Of a stretch of 64,000 nt of DNA, positions 9,803 through 20,998 are shown one piece after another. Within the stretch, counting starts at the first letter, position 1; every line of letters begins with the position of its first letter. Position numbers and translations under genes: made by a program. Under the pieces are notes generated by a model, which was given only the letters and a program-made list of their open reading frames with translations, had not been told where the DNA came from and made no database searches. This DNA comes from Oxytricha trifallax (lineage: Eukaryota > Ciliophora > Spirotrichea > Sporadotrichida > Oxytrichidae). The stretch lies in assembly GCA_000711775.1 (NCBI GenBank), contig ARYC01002499.1, forward strand, positions 1-64,000, read 5' to 3'.

Positions 9803-11428
9803 ACTAGAAAGTTAAAAGTTTCAGGTACGAAACCCCTTTCTATGGAACCGTCTCAAATCTCTCTTTAAAATTCTTTCAAATAATTTGAGAAGCTTTCAAT
9901 ACTTCTCTCACAAGCATTCATCTTCTAAAGAGACTACCTGCCAAAAATTAACCAGGTATCTCTCACACTAAAAAAGCTAAATGATCAAGGAACAAACTGC
10001 TTCCTCAATAAAATGGAAGTTTCCTATCTCAAGAAAACCTGGCTCCAACTGATGAGCTTCAAGGTCTTCCAAAAATGGGTCGAAAAACATATATCTACGA
10101 CTGATATAGACGAGTTAATATATACAACTCTCTGCGCTATTAGCAGACCAGAGAGAACAACACAACAAGTGCTTTTACTTCAAATTACTACTTAGTTGCT
10201 TCTCACTACAACATAGCAACTACAGAGATCCCTACAAAAACCTACTATTTAATAGGGAAATAGCTTAACTCCAAATTAGATATCTCACTCAATGACGCAC
10301 CAGATCGGTATATATACTGAACAAAAATTAGCAACCCATTAATCAGAAATCCTCTCTAATTAGATCGGTAATTAAATTAATTAATAATAATTACTTTTAA
10401 GTAATTAATAATAAAACACTAATTAATAAAAGAGGACAGGGATTGAACTAATTGACTAAATCATAGAATCATACCAATCACTTAATAAAACATCACAACA
10501 ACTCATAGAGGAATAGAGATAATCCACAAAGATCATAGCTAACAAAGTGACAAGAATGCTTGGAAAGAGTCAGGATAATGCAAACACAAGGATAAAGCAA
10601 GAAATGTTAATTAATACCAACTCCCTCAAGAAAGATCAAGAAGAGCTGAAAATATCTATTGAAGCCATAGGTCAGATACTGTAGACTAACACCATTCAAT
10701 AACAGCTTTTTCACAAGTAAATTCTAGAGGAGAAGAAATAACAAAAAGAGACTAACATTTAAGAAATACCAAAACAATCATCCTCAGTAAAAACTAGAAG
10801 CGCAACAATAAAGTACAATGACACTAAGGAACACATCTAAATAGACTCCAAAAATAGTTCCAGAATTTTTTAGCTAATAGATGACGAATAATATACACAA
10901 CTCAAGCCCTTCTTCATACATATCCAAGACAAATGGGTTGACAGTTTCCAATACCTATACATTGCGCAGCCTAAAGCAGTCATGTAACTCTTAGAATCCA
11001 ACATGATGAAACTACTAAGAATGATAGACGATCTATATGAATCAGACAGAATTAAATTACAACCAATTCAAAGAAGACTCATGGAACTAAAACAAAAAAA
11101 TTACATCATGAGAGATCATGAAAAACTAGAAGTCTTCCTGATTCATCATGACCTAATGGTATTCCTAGCAAAAGCATATGCACTAAACCTAAGCTTACCT
11201 GACATGACGAGACACAGAGAGTTAATGGAAAAAGATTTCAGATAACTCAGAGAGAGACAAACGCTCCCCCTTCACGGGTAGAAGCACAGAAGATGATCAA
11301 AGTTTCAATTAATCTTCCTTATATAATGAAAGGGCTTGTCCCTTATTTGCACTAAAAAGCAATTAAGATCGAGGCTCCCCAGAGACCTCAATGTGATCTA
11401 ATTTTTATTCTAATTATTATTATTATTT
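9803..11428 (+). mobile_element. Single-ORF retroelement-like insertion, copy 1
   Basis: A 1626-bp insertion flanked by a 19-bp target duplication. It contains a 39-bp leader, one long frame (9842-11296) and a 132-bp 3' region with a hairpin (AAGGGCTTGTCCCTT). The conserved block CCCCAGAGACCTCAATGTGATC and an ATT-rich tail follow. The same 3' end occurs at 36478-36550 and 43845-43920. Long variable target duplications and a repetitive 3' tail are hallmarks of target-primed reverse transcription, yet there is no room for a reverse transcriptase. It inserted into repeat copy A after the A/B duplication. Confidence 0.8.
9842..11296 (+). CDS. Retroelement-like ORF protein, 484 residues, function unknown
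   Basis: ATG 9842 to TGA 11294-11296, uninterrupted when TAA/TAG encode Gln (dozens of such codons). The N-terminus is MEPSQISLQNSFKQFEKL. A Gln/Asn-rich middle (around residues 170-200) is followed by a helical, charged C-terminal half with text such as LLESNMMKLLRMIDDLYESD and ends Arg/Lys-rich. I see no reverse transcriptase, endonuclease, integrase or zinc-knuckle motif. Length and position in the element equal those of the frames at 36580-38043 and 42479-43810, so the three are probably fast-evolving homologues of a Gag- or ORF1-like RNA-binding protein. That role is inference. Confidence 0.75.
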
Positions 11429-11447
11429 TTAATTTTTATTTTATTAA
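11429..11447. repeat. Right target-site duplication (19 bp) of retroelement-like copy 1
   Basis: TTAATTTTTATTTTATTAA, the partner of 9784-9802 and nearly identical to the uninterrupted sequence in copy B. Confidence 0.85.
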
Positions 11448-11757
11448 GAAATTTTTATCAAATCAATTTTATTTATGAAAATAAATATAAATGAAGTTTG
11501 ATTTTATTAATTTAATATTTATTTTTTCTCATGTTAATCATTAAAAGAATATATTAAAATAATAAAAAAATTTTAAACTAATTATGTTGTTAATCATTTA
11601 AAAAATATTATATAACTTTGAATATTGTTAAAATACATAAGATTAGGAAATTTGATAAATAAAGATAAGAGCATTAATTATAGGTGATCTTAACTGCCAC
11701 TTATTTGCAATGGGTTTAAGTATAATTTAATTCAATCAACTTTTAATTTTAAACTGA

Positions 11758-11914
11758 TTGTACAGTATACATTGTACAATTTTAATTACTTTTTTTTTAA
11801 TTTATTAAAATAATTATGACCAAATTGTACATTATACATTGTACAGTTCTGATCTTTTTTTATTTTTAAAATATTAGGGCGTAACAAATAATTGTACCAT
11901 TGTACATTGTACAG
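11758..11914. repeat. Three iteron-like repeats in the left arm
   Basis: Three copies at 11758-11779, 11824-11846 and 11890-11914 have the form TGTACA or TGTACC, a short gap, then TACATTGTACA (for example TGTACAGTATACATTGTACA). Spacing is about 66 bp. The right arm holds the mirror copies at about 13570-13730. Such iterons are the usual binding sites of CRESS-type Rep proteins; here that role is inferred. Confidence 0.65.
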
Positions 11915-12077
11915 ATTTTATTTTAAAGTTTTTTTAATTGTACAATAGTGTTTAGAGATGCTTATTAGGAATTATAAATTAATAAACAAAAACTAATGGA
12001 ATAAATATCTAAATGGTGGAGAGTAATAATACATTTAAAGTCTCGCATCTCTTGATTTTAAAACTAATCATTACCAC

Positions 12078-13374
12078 ATGATCAATTCTAGAGCTTCTTA
12101 GGCTGACGATTAAAGAACCAACGAGCGCCACTACTTTGTCCTCGAGATCAAAACTGATGATGGAGGCAAGGTCTATTCTTAAGTAACTGAATCTCTCAGG
12201 AAGCAGACATCAAAATTTAGCCATGCTCTCATTATACTGTGCAAACAAACAAGATAATTGCACGAAATATCTCACAGTTCACTTGAAGCCAGACGGGTTA
12301 GGATTGTGCAAGAATTACTTTAGCGTTTAGGATTATTTTGGCTTTAAAACCCTGAGCGCCTTTTAGCTTAAATACACAGTAGTTGGAAAAGTCAATCTTA
12401 GGAAGCTGTTTGCAAGCCATGATCATATGTAGCTAGAGTTTGGGGATCTTCAATAGTTTAAGAAAATCATCGCATTCTCAAAAGTCCAGAGCAAGAGCAA
12501 TAATACAAGTAACAGGACTTCATCTAGCTCTAATTAAGAACCCACTTGCAGAGTTTAAGATGTATTCAAGGATTTGATTAGATCACACATGATAAGCACA
12601 GTTGAGGAAATGTATGAAATGTACTAAAATGATTCTAAAATGTGCGAGGAAATTGTGAGAAATCACAAAAAGCTGGCTACGTATTGAGTTTTGAATAAAA
12701 GCTAATCTCCAAGCCACCACCTCAGCAAACTAAATTTTAATCATTGCTCAGTTTCCCTGTAGAAAACAAACACAACAACATAGATAGGAATAGTGCGACT
12801 TGATCAAAAGGCTCTGGAAGAGATGCTGTACTATGATGTAGTTGAAAAACTCTATAAAGTGATATTCAGAAAATGCTCTGACAAAATTAATGTCGTTTTG
12901 CTCTATGGAGAGCCTAATACAGGCAAAACTACATTGGCAAAATACATTAGGAAAATCTTTATAACCGAGAACTTTAAGATACTAAATCGAGCATTTTGCA
13001 TTGAGAGCGCCAAGACTTAGTATGAACCCCAACTTGTGATAATGGACGAGATTAAAAGAGATATTTTCTACAATTAGGAAAAGATTGATGATTTAAAGAG
13101 ATTCTTTGAGGGGGATGGGTATCCGGTTAATCTCAAGTATAAGCAGCCCATAATTAGGTTTCAGTAGTGCCAGATCATCGCGATATCGAACCAGTTGCCT
13201 TTTGAAAAGATGAGTGATATAAACAAGAAGTCATTTGAGACCAGGATGATGATGGCCGAATTCAGTCAGGAAATGATTAAGGATGATGATAAGTTTCCAT
13301 TCAGCGAGGCCCAGCTTTCAATGTACTTTAAACAGCGATTAGATGATGAGGGGAGGGGCAGAGATGATGAATGA
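12078..13374 (+). pseudogene. Rep-like protein with SF3 helicase domain (two disruptions)
   Basis: An N-terminal segment starts at ATG 12078 (MINSRASQ, then HYFVLEIK). It shifts frame near 12250 and continues as LTVHLKPDG, in which HLK resembles the HUH motif of Rep endonucleases; this assignment is weak. After an in-frame TGA at 12685 the same frame runs on into a clear SF3 helicase: Walker A GEPNTGKT (12907-12930), Walker B LVIMDEI (about 13033-13053), motif C IIAISNQ (13174-13194) and an arginine-finger-like KKSFETR near 13230. The stop is TGA 13372-13374. Order and spacing fit Rep of CRESS-DNA viruses and plasmids. Gln codons use TAA/TAG, so the gene is adapted to the ciliate code. It could be a domesticated or transposon-captured replicon gene. 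The catalytic Tyr motif of HUH nucleases was not convincingly located. Confidence 0.7.
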
Positions 13375-13497
13375 TGACAGACAGTAACAGAGGATACACA
13401 TGTTTTGGAGGAAGACCTTAATGAAGGCCAAAAGCCAAACGGCGGCATTATAAGAGCAATTCTGTGACACAGACCATATTTGTGTATTTGCGTAATT

Positions 13498-13879
13498 AAT
13501 AAATTATAATTCCTAATAAGCATCTCTAAACACTTATTGTAAAATTAAAAAGACTTTAAAAATCAAATCTGCACAATGTACAATGGTACAATTATTTGTT
13601 ACGCCCTAATATTTTAAAAATAAAAAAAGATCAGAACTGTACAATGTATAATGTACAATTTGGTCATAATTATTTTAATAAATTAAAAAAAAAGTAATTA
13701 AAATTGTACAATGTATACTGTACAATCAGTTTAAAATTAAAAGTTGATTGAATTAAATTATACTTAAACCCATTGCAAATAAGTGGCAGTTAAGATCACC
13801 TATAATTAATGCTCTTATCTTTATTTATCAAATTTCCTAATCTTATGTATTTTAACAATATTCAAAGTTATATAATATT
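13498..13879. repeat. Right inverted arm of the Rep element
   Basis: Inverse of 11604-11985. It starts near TTATAATTCCTAATAAGCAT and ends TTCAAAGTTATATAATATT. It contains the three mirrored TGTACA iterons and the inverse of GTGGCAGTTAAGATCACC. Confidence 0.8.
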
Positions 13880-14082
13880 AGAAAAATATTTAATATATTT
13901 ATTAGAGATTTCTAAATTAAATATATATAAATTAAATATTTATAAATTAATAATATAATAAATGAACACAAGCTCTAAAAATATAAAATTATATGTTTAC
14001 GAATATTTATAGTATAATAAATATAAATAAAAAAATTATAAATATAATTATTATAAAGTCAAGAAAATGACTTATTTTATAA

Positions 14083-14250
14083 TTCGTCAAATTTTTTATA
14101 ATAAAATATTCCTTCATATATTTTAACTCAATGCCAGCTAGTGACCGCTTCTACTTAGGGACATAAGTTAATCTTTTTTATACCTCTCTATCATTTTCAT
14201 AAAAAAGGGGCCTATCACAAAATGAATTATTTTTCCAGAATGTCAAGAAA
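14083..14250 (-). pseudogene. Coding-like remnant in right arm of copy A
   Basis: Read on the minus strand the segment gives IELKYMKEYF near 14083-14140, resembling IEFKYIEEYL in copy B, with the upstream patch (ATAGGCCCCTTTTTT) also shared. Stops and indels prevent a continuous frame. The protein is unknown. Confidence 0.4.
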
Positions 14251-15305
14251 ACTTCAAATATAATTATTTTTAATACAATTGTTTTTAAAATAAAATTACT
14301 TTCGTTTAATTAGAATTCACAAAATACTTTAGATATTTATTTTTTCAATTAAATTATATCTAAGTAGCATAAAAAAGAATGAAATTATAATTACAATTTT
14401 TATTAGAGTCTTCTAAAACAAAATATTCCAAAGCATTTTTCAAAAAATTAATATTTTGTTAATAAAATAATTCTACTAAATATATATACTTGACAATCAA
14501 TATATCTATCTCTAAGAATTTTCAAGAAATCTTACTTTTATTTGTTTCTTCTTTATTTGTTTTTGTATATGTTAACTTTATGAAAGCAAATTTAAGCATC
14601 AAAATTTTGTAATATTATTAAATTTTCATTAAATAATATGAATTTTATTCTTAGAAAAAATAATAAAAACAATAGTTCATGATGATGCTTTTAACTTATT
14701 GTAAAATATATTTAAATTAATAAAATTTAATATTTAGGGATTTAAGAGTTATATTTAAATCTAAATCTACTAAATTCTCTAATATTTTCAAAATTTTTTA
14801 CGACCAAGGTTTGTTTTTTATCCAATATCAAACATTTATTATATATAAATAAATAGTTGGAAAGAGTTATACCTAACATTATCTGATATTTAATATTTTT
14901 ATCAATAATATATTAATAGGGTTTTTAATCTCTTCTTCCTTAGCTAGATATTGTAAGGCTCATTTATAATTTCCAGTCTAAACAGTAGGTTGAGGTAACA
15001 CTTATTGCACATTATTTTCAGGTTTAATTTTTCTCACTAATGGATTAAATTATTTAGTTTCTTTGCGGGCATATTCGTAAGCTTAAATGCCACTAAATAA
15101 ATAATTCAATATTAATATTCATATTTAAACATAAGAATAAAAATATAAATTTTAATATTAAATATTATAGTATCAATTATTATTTAAATGTGGATAATAT
15201 TATGATGGTTTTAAAATAATAAGTAATATTTTAAATAGAAATATATTTTTTATGATTAAAAAAATTAATAAATAATTTCAATGTTTTAAAAATTATATTA
15301 TCATC

Positions 15306-17727
15306 AAAATAGATTAAAATGGTAAATTGTTAAAATAAAATTTAAGATTATATTAAAATGGAATTTTAGTATTTTTCGATTTTTCTATTAGTGTTTTAAC
15401 TGCTATTGATTTGAATTTTATATATTTTAACAGCCAATAATTTGACTCATCGATATATCATATTAAATTTATCATAACTTAACTGTAGACCCTTTAAAAT
15501 TATTTTTTTAATTTTTTAACTCCTGATAAATTAATATGTCTCTCTATACAAATTAGCTATCAAAAAATTTTAAAAGTAAAAGATGTAGAGAAATATTTAA
15601 AGACTAAATTTCATTCTTATGGTCTTTACAAATTTTTTTCCCCCCATCGAGGTAAATTGATATTAAGAATTTCCCTTCTTAATAGTTCTCCCTAACTTAT
15701 CTCATAAACCAAATAACTAGAGGATGTGGTTTAAATAAGTTTTTTGTGTATTTAATCAAGATCTACATTTTATCTTCTTTGAGTCTTTTATCAGGGAATT
15801 TATAAGAATTATTATCCTCAAAATACTGAAATCTATCTGAATTTTTACTGAGTTTCACTAAAATTGAAATATCTCAGTGAGTGATTTATTCATGAATTAT
15901 GAGTAGGATGGAACATGTAGCTTATGTTTTGATCTACATTATTCCTTCTAGAGTCAAGTCGTGAATAAAATTGCTGCCTGAGATAATTTCATTTCTTTGC
16001 AGGTACTCGCCATATTTTGATGTTTGCTAAATTGTAACAAACATCACCACTAAGTAAAATGGACAAATTCCAAAATGGACACAAATTCCGGAAAAAATTC
16101 GAATGGGAGAGTTCAGACCTCATCATTAATCTATCACTTTGTACAAAGGTATACTCCCTTTTCCATCACGGTACAACTTTTTGATTATGAGGGGGTAAGA
16201 AAAAGAGGATTTCAGGGTTTATTGAAAAACGTATAGATGATAAATGATATATCATAATATGCTCTTCATAAAAATCTTAAATTCGTTGCCTCAAATATTT
16301 TTATGAAAGATCTTTGTTACATTTATGATTTCACACTTTATTTTACATTTCAGATTTATTTTCGATTTATCTCTCTCTCAAGTAATTAGCTACTGATTTG
16401 ATTATATGAGAATAAATGTTCTTCATAATATAATCTGCTTAAGATTTGATTTGTGTTTTCATCATCTAATTTGCTATGCGAGAAAAAATGATTTCAATAC
16501 TTCTTATCATTTTTGAAAATTTTAGACCTTATTTTAAATTTTTCAATGTATTCATAAGGAATTTTTATTAGATAATATGCTGCATTCGATAGCATATGGA
16601 ATGGGCTAAAACTTCTATTCTAATATTTTTCCATGAATCTCACACCCAAGAAAGTTATTGAGGGAAAAGTGTAAAATTGATGCTTTGACTTTTGACTTAA
16701 ATAACTCTCTAACACAATATCTATAAGTTTTCAAATAAATATTTGACTTTGCTTAAAGAATTGCCTATCAAAAAATAATTCTAAGTTTTTCAATATCTCT
16801 TCCCCCAAGTGATAAAACCCTGAAATCCTCTTTTTCTTACCCCCTCATAATCAAAAAGTTGTACCGTGATGGAAAAGGGAGTATACCTTTGTACAAAGTG
16901 ATAGATTAATGATGAGGTCTGAACTCTCCCATTCGAATTTTTTCCGGAATTTGTGTCCATTTTGGAATTTGTCCATTTTACTTAGTGGTGATGTTTGTTA
17001 CAATTTAGCAAACATCAAAATATGGCGAGTACCTGCAAAGAAATGAAATTATCAGGCAGCAATTTTATTCACGACTTGACTCTAGAAGGAATAATGTAGA
17101 TCAAAACATAAGCTACATGTTCCATCCTACTCATAATTCATGAATAAATCACTCACTGAGATATTTCAATTTTAGTGAAACTCAGTAAAAATTCAGATAG
17201 ATTTCAGTATTTTGAGGATAATAATTCTTATAAATTCCCTGATAAAAGACTCAAAGAAGATAAAATGTAGATCTTGATTAAATACACAAAAAACTTATTT
17301 AAACCACATCCTCTAGTTATTTGGTTTATGAGATAAGTTAGGGAGAACTATTAAGAAGGGAAATTCTTAATATCAATTTACCTCGATGGGGGGAAAAAAA
17401 TTTGTAAAGACCATAAGAATGAAATTTAGTCTTTAAATATTTCTCTACATCTTTTACTTTTAAAATTTTTTGATAGCTAATTTGTATAGAGAGACATATT
17501 AATTTATCAGGAGTTAAAAAATTAAAAAAATAATTTTAAAGGGTCTACAGTTAAGTTATGATAAATTTAATATGATATATCGATGAGTCAAATTATTGGC
17601 TGTTAAAATATATAAAATTCAAATCAATAGCAGTTAAAACACTAATAGAAAAATCGAAAAATACTAAAATTCCATTTTAATATAATCTTAAATTTTATTT
17701 TAACAATTTACCATTTTAATCTATTTT
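15306..17727. mobile_element. Giant palindrome (2.4 kb) with ~915-bp arms
   Basis: The left arm (15306-16220) and right arm (16815-17727) are almost perfect inverted copies, from AAAATAGATTAAAATGG to GGATTTCAGGGTTT. They enclose an AT-rich spacer of about 590 bp (16221-16814). I found no long protein-like frame in arms or loop. Such near-identity implies recent formation or continuing gene conversion between the arms. It is probably a large non-autonomous foldback transposon; clear target duplications were not seen at the tips. Confidence 0.85.
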
Positions 17728-18675
17728 TATTAATTATCAATTGCCTATATATAATCTTAATCCAAACGTCGAACTTATAGTTGAAATATTCTATTTATTA
17801 TTTTTTTGTCTTTATCTGTTTCCATCTACTTGCTTTATTAAGTTTAATAATGGTTTATGACATTCATCATAGTCAATTACAATATAATATTTTTTTTAAT
17901 TAAAGCAATAGATTATTTAATTAAAGAAAAATCTTAATATTTAGTTTGAAAAAATATTAAATTACAATCGTATACAAATTAATATTTAAATAAAGAAAAT
18001 TTAATATAATTAAATCTATAGTTGCTTTTCTGAATTTTAAAACAATAAATATGCTTGTTAAGCATATAGATGTAATTTTTTAATCTTCGATTATTGTTTG
18101 ATTTTTATTTGTTGAGCTTAAATGCCTAACTAAAATTATTAATTTTTAAATAATATATATGATTAAAATAATAATATTGAATTTAATAGGCTACTAATAA
18201 CATAACTATTATATATATTTCTGTTTGAAAAGAATCATTAATTTTTAATTATAAAGAGTTCAATCATAATTATATAAATGATATGGTACACCTTAGTTGA
18301 GCCTATTTTAAATAATAATTACATATTGGACTTCATTTTAGATCTTGAACTTAAAACTTATAAAATATTTTTTTTATTTAATTTAAAAAGAAAGCTCTTA
18401 AATTATACTTTTTGCGTAATATCAAAATGATTATATATATTTATGAATTTTAATAAATAATATATTTAAACTTAACTATATTTAAAATCATTTTAATCGA
18501 AAATTTAAATCTAATTTAGTCAAATAATTAATAATATAAGTAAAATAAATTATTTTATTTGTTTCATAATTTACATGTCTAACTTTATCTTTTTCTCACT
18601 ATATACTTTCAATCTCTATTTTGAACATTAGTCAAAATTTTGAATTGAAAAAGTTTTCTAACTTTTAAGTAAGAT
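17728..18675. other. AT-rich spacer, no gene seen
   Basis: AT-rich DNA between the giant palindrome and element M3. No gene-like segment noticed. Confidence 0.45.
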
Positions 18676-19122
18676 TTTGTTTCACATTAATATTGGAGGA
18701 ATATATACGATTTAATAAATTAAAAATTGGATAAAAAAATAATCAAATTCGTGGTAGTTAACTTTATAGAGACTAAGCAATATTGTACTTGTTCGAAAGA
18801 GAATTATAAATCAGCTGATCTTTACTATTAACGGTACTATTTTATCTTATCTAAAGCTAGATAAAAGCGAATATTTAATTTGGAGCTTAAAATATTCCTA
18901 AAAATAAATCACCCCAAATTAAATATTCGCTTTTATCTAGCTTTAGATGAGATAAAATAGTACAGTCAATAGTAAAGATCAGCTGATTTCTAATTCTCTT
19001 TCGAACAAGTACAATATTGCTTAGTCTCTATAAAGTTAACTACCACGAGTTTAATTATTCTTTTATCCAATTTTTAATTTATTAAATCGTATATATTCCT
19101 CCAATATTAATGTGAAACAAAC
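18676..19122. mobile_element. Foldback/MITE element M3
   Basis: A near-perfect palindrome with tips TTTGTTTCACATTAATATTGG. Internal text GTGGTAGTTAACTTTATAGAG, TTGTACTTGTTCGAAAGAG and AACGGTACTATTTTATC relates it to M1, M2 and M4. Its centre is AGCTAGATAAAAGCGAATAT repeated in inverse. It is noncoding. Confidence 0.82.
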
Positions 19123-19511
19123 TTAATATAATGATATAAAGAAAATTGGAGAACCAGCTACATTATTTAGCTTTAATAACTATATTAAGCTCCTAATAAA
19201 TATCAATTTCAATATAAAACTATGGATACAAATATTTTTATAAATAGCATTTTCAATTTTGAATATAATTAGAAAATTAAATATTGCTATTAAAGGTTCA
19301 TATATTTTGTTTATTAATTTTTCATGTCAGATTCTATTTTAAAATTAATGAGTGGACAAATCTCTTGTTTATTTAATATTATAATTTGACTAAAGGAACA
19401 AATACTCATCTAATAGAACTCGGCCTCATAAGGTAACTTTTCTTTAGCACTGATTTTGTTTGGCATTATTTTTAAACACAATAACTAAATAAAAATAAAT
19501 ATTTAATATAT

Positions 19512-19542
<31 letters not shown>

Positions 19543-20560
19543 GAATGATGTTATAAGATTTTTCCTTTGACAAATTATTTTTTAATTATAAATATCTAAA
19601 TTAGTACAATCTTATCAATTATTAGATTATTAGGACAAAAGATATTTGATATGTCTCTATAAATAGATATGATTCTATGATAAATTAATAACTCAACAAG
19701 TATCTTTATTATAAGTCGACCTATAAATTATATATAATGAATATACCTGATGATTTTAAATTTTTTTTAACATTTAAATAATATGAGAAACGAAACATTA
19801 TTAGTTTAAAATCAAAACTAAATTAAAGTTTGAAACGCGTTACAAACTTACATTGAGGATTATTTCAGTCCTTAAATTTTATTATAATTATAAAATAAAA
19901 TAAACTTTAATAATAAACTAAAATAATGAATGGTTATGGTCACAATCTTAGCATCATCAAGAATAATTGTGTATTAACTACCAGTAAACATGTTATCATT
20001 CAAATTAATTTTATTTTGGAAAAATTGACAAATAAATAATATAGATATTATTAAAAAAATAACTGAAACTTATGAGAGCTTATCTAACTAATCAATAAAT
20101 TATAAATTCATTTTCCTTAATTGATTATGACTATAACTTATAATTTGATTAATTTAATTTAAAAAGAATACACCTTTATAATATATAAATTAGATAAATA
20201 TCTGCTAAAAAGCCTAATATAAGCAGTAAAAATAAAATATATATTTAATTTATACTTTCTACAAAATATATTTACTATTATCTATTATTAGATAATTATT
20301 ATTTAAAGTTATTTAAAATTGTAATTATTCACTTTATACAGAAAAAAAATAATTAGTTTTATAATTTTTCAATTAATATATAATTTAATGATTGACTTAA
20401 GAAATAGATTAAATATTATATTAATTAAAATCAAACTTTATTTATATTTCTTTTCATAAATATAAATGATTTGAAGAAAAATATAAAATAATAAATTATA
20501 TTATACAAAGAATAGGATTCTACAATCTATAGGCAGGTGCTTTAAGCAAAATATTAATAA
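19123..20560. other. AT-rich region with a (TA)n tract, no gene seen
   Basis: AT-rich DNA including a TA dinucleotide run at about 19505-19541. A short richer patch at 19375-19460 has no clear frame. Confidence 0.45.
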
Positions 20561-20676
20561 ACTTTTACAAAAAGTAAGCTTTCTAAAATAATTAAGACAT
20601 CACAGAGTGATCCTCCGGTAACTTAAGAACGACCTAAAACTATTAAGCCCAGTAAACTTCTAAATATGCGAAGTGA

Positions 20677-20955
20677 ATATTCAGAATCTTATTTGAAAAA
20701 CATTAAAATGCATCCATAAGCGATAATCAAAGCAAGATCTCGGAGTTTAAACTAAATAAAATGCTGGGTACTACAGGGAATGCAGCAATAATATTGAATT
20801 GCTTAAAACATAGTAACTCAGAGTTATATTCATTGATGAGTAAGCTTTTCAAACAGTCGAAAGCTCCCACTTTAACTGGTTTTCTTGAGGTCAAGAGGAT
20901 TTGTTGTTACCCTAAATCGGAAAGCATCGTTTAAAGTTATGGCCGCGGTGAGTGA
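20677..20955 (+). other. Protein-like frame, ~92 codons, unknown (possible macronuclear-destined segment)
   Basis: Between TGA 20674 and TGA 20953-20955 the forward frame reads NQSKISEFKLNKMLG, NAAIILNCLKHSNSELYSL and KAPTLTGFLEVKRICC. Its composition is protein-like and it is clearly richer in G+C than the flanks. The first in-frame ATG is at 20761. A second protein-like stretch in another frame (about 20567-20693) precedes it, so an indel, an intron or a segment junction lies near 20690. It is unrecognised. It abuts the left end of repeat copy B. Confidence 0.45.
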
Positions 20956-20998
20956 TTGAGAGCTCATTTATCATCATTTCCAAAATGAAACAATAAAA

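Larger units (their letters stand above)
11604..13879. mobile_element. Long-inverted-repeat element carrying a Rep-like SF3 helicase
   Basis: The arms (about 11604-11985 and 13498-13879, roughly 380 bp) are near-perfect inverted copies. They surround a 1.5-kb GC-richer core with a Rep-like gene. The outer tips (AATATTATATAACTTTGAA) and the next 45 bp (TATTGTTAAAATA, TAGGAAATTT) are shared with the smaller element at 22265-23339. Three TGTACA-rich iterons lie in each arm. I see no DDE transposase. The element sits inside repeat copy A at the position where copy B carries its own version. Confidence 0.8.
8765..14900. repeat. Repeat copy A (long duplicated unit, with later insertions)
   Basis: The unit aligns by eye with copy B (about 20955-24345) over a minus-strand gene, an AT-rich segment, an inverted-repeat Rep module and a right tail. 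Examples of shared text are AACTCTTGCTTCTCTTCATC, CAACACAAGCTCT against GAACACAAGCTCT, and ATAATTCGTCAAATTTT. Copy A is longer because it holds the 9803-11428 retroelement and a larger Rep module. The left boundary is uncertain. Confidence 0.75.

Noticed and set aside
13266..13523. 85-codon minus-strand frame
   Set aside because: Antisense of the Rep helicase C-terminus and the element arm.
19501..19545. (TA)n tract as a possible replication origin
   Set aside because: Simple dinucleotide run in AT-rich DNA; no further evidence.
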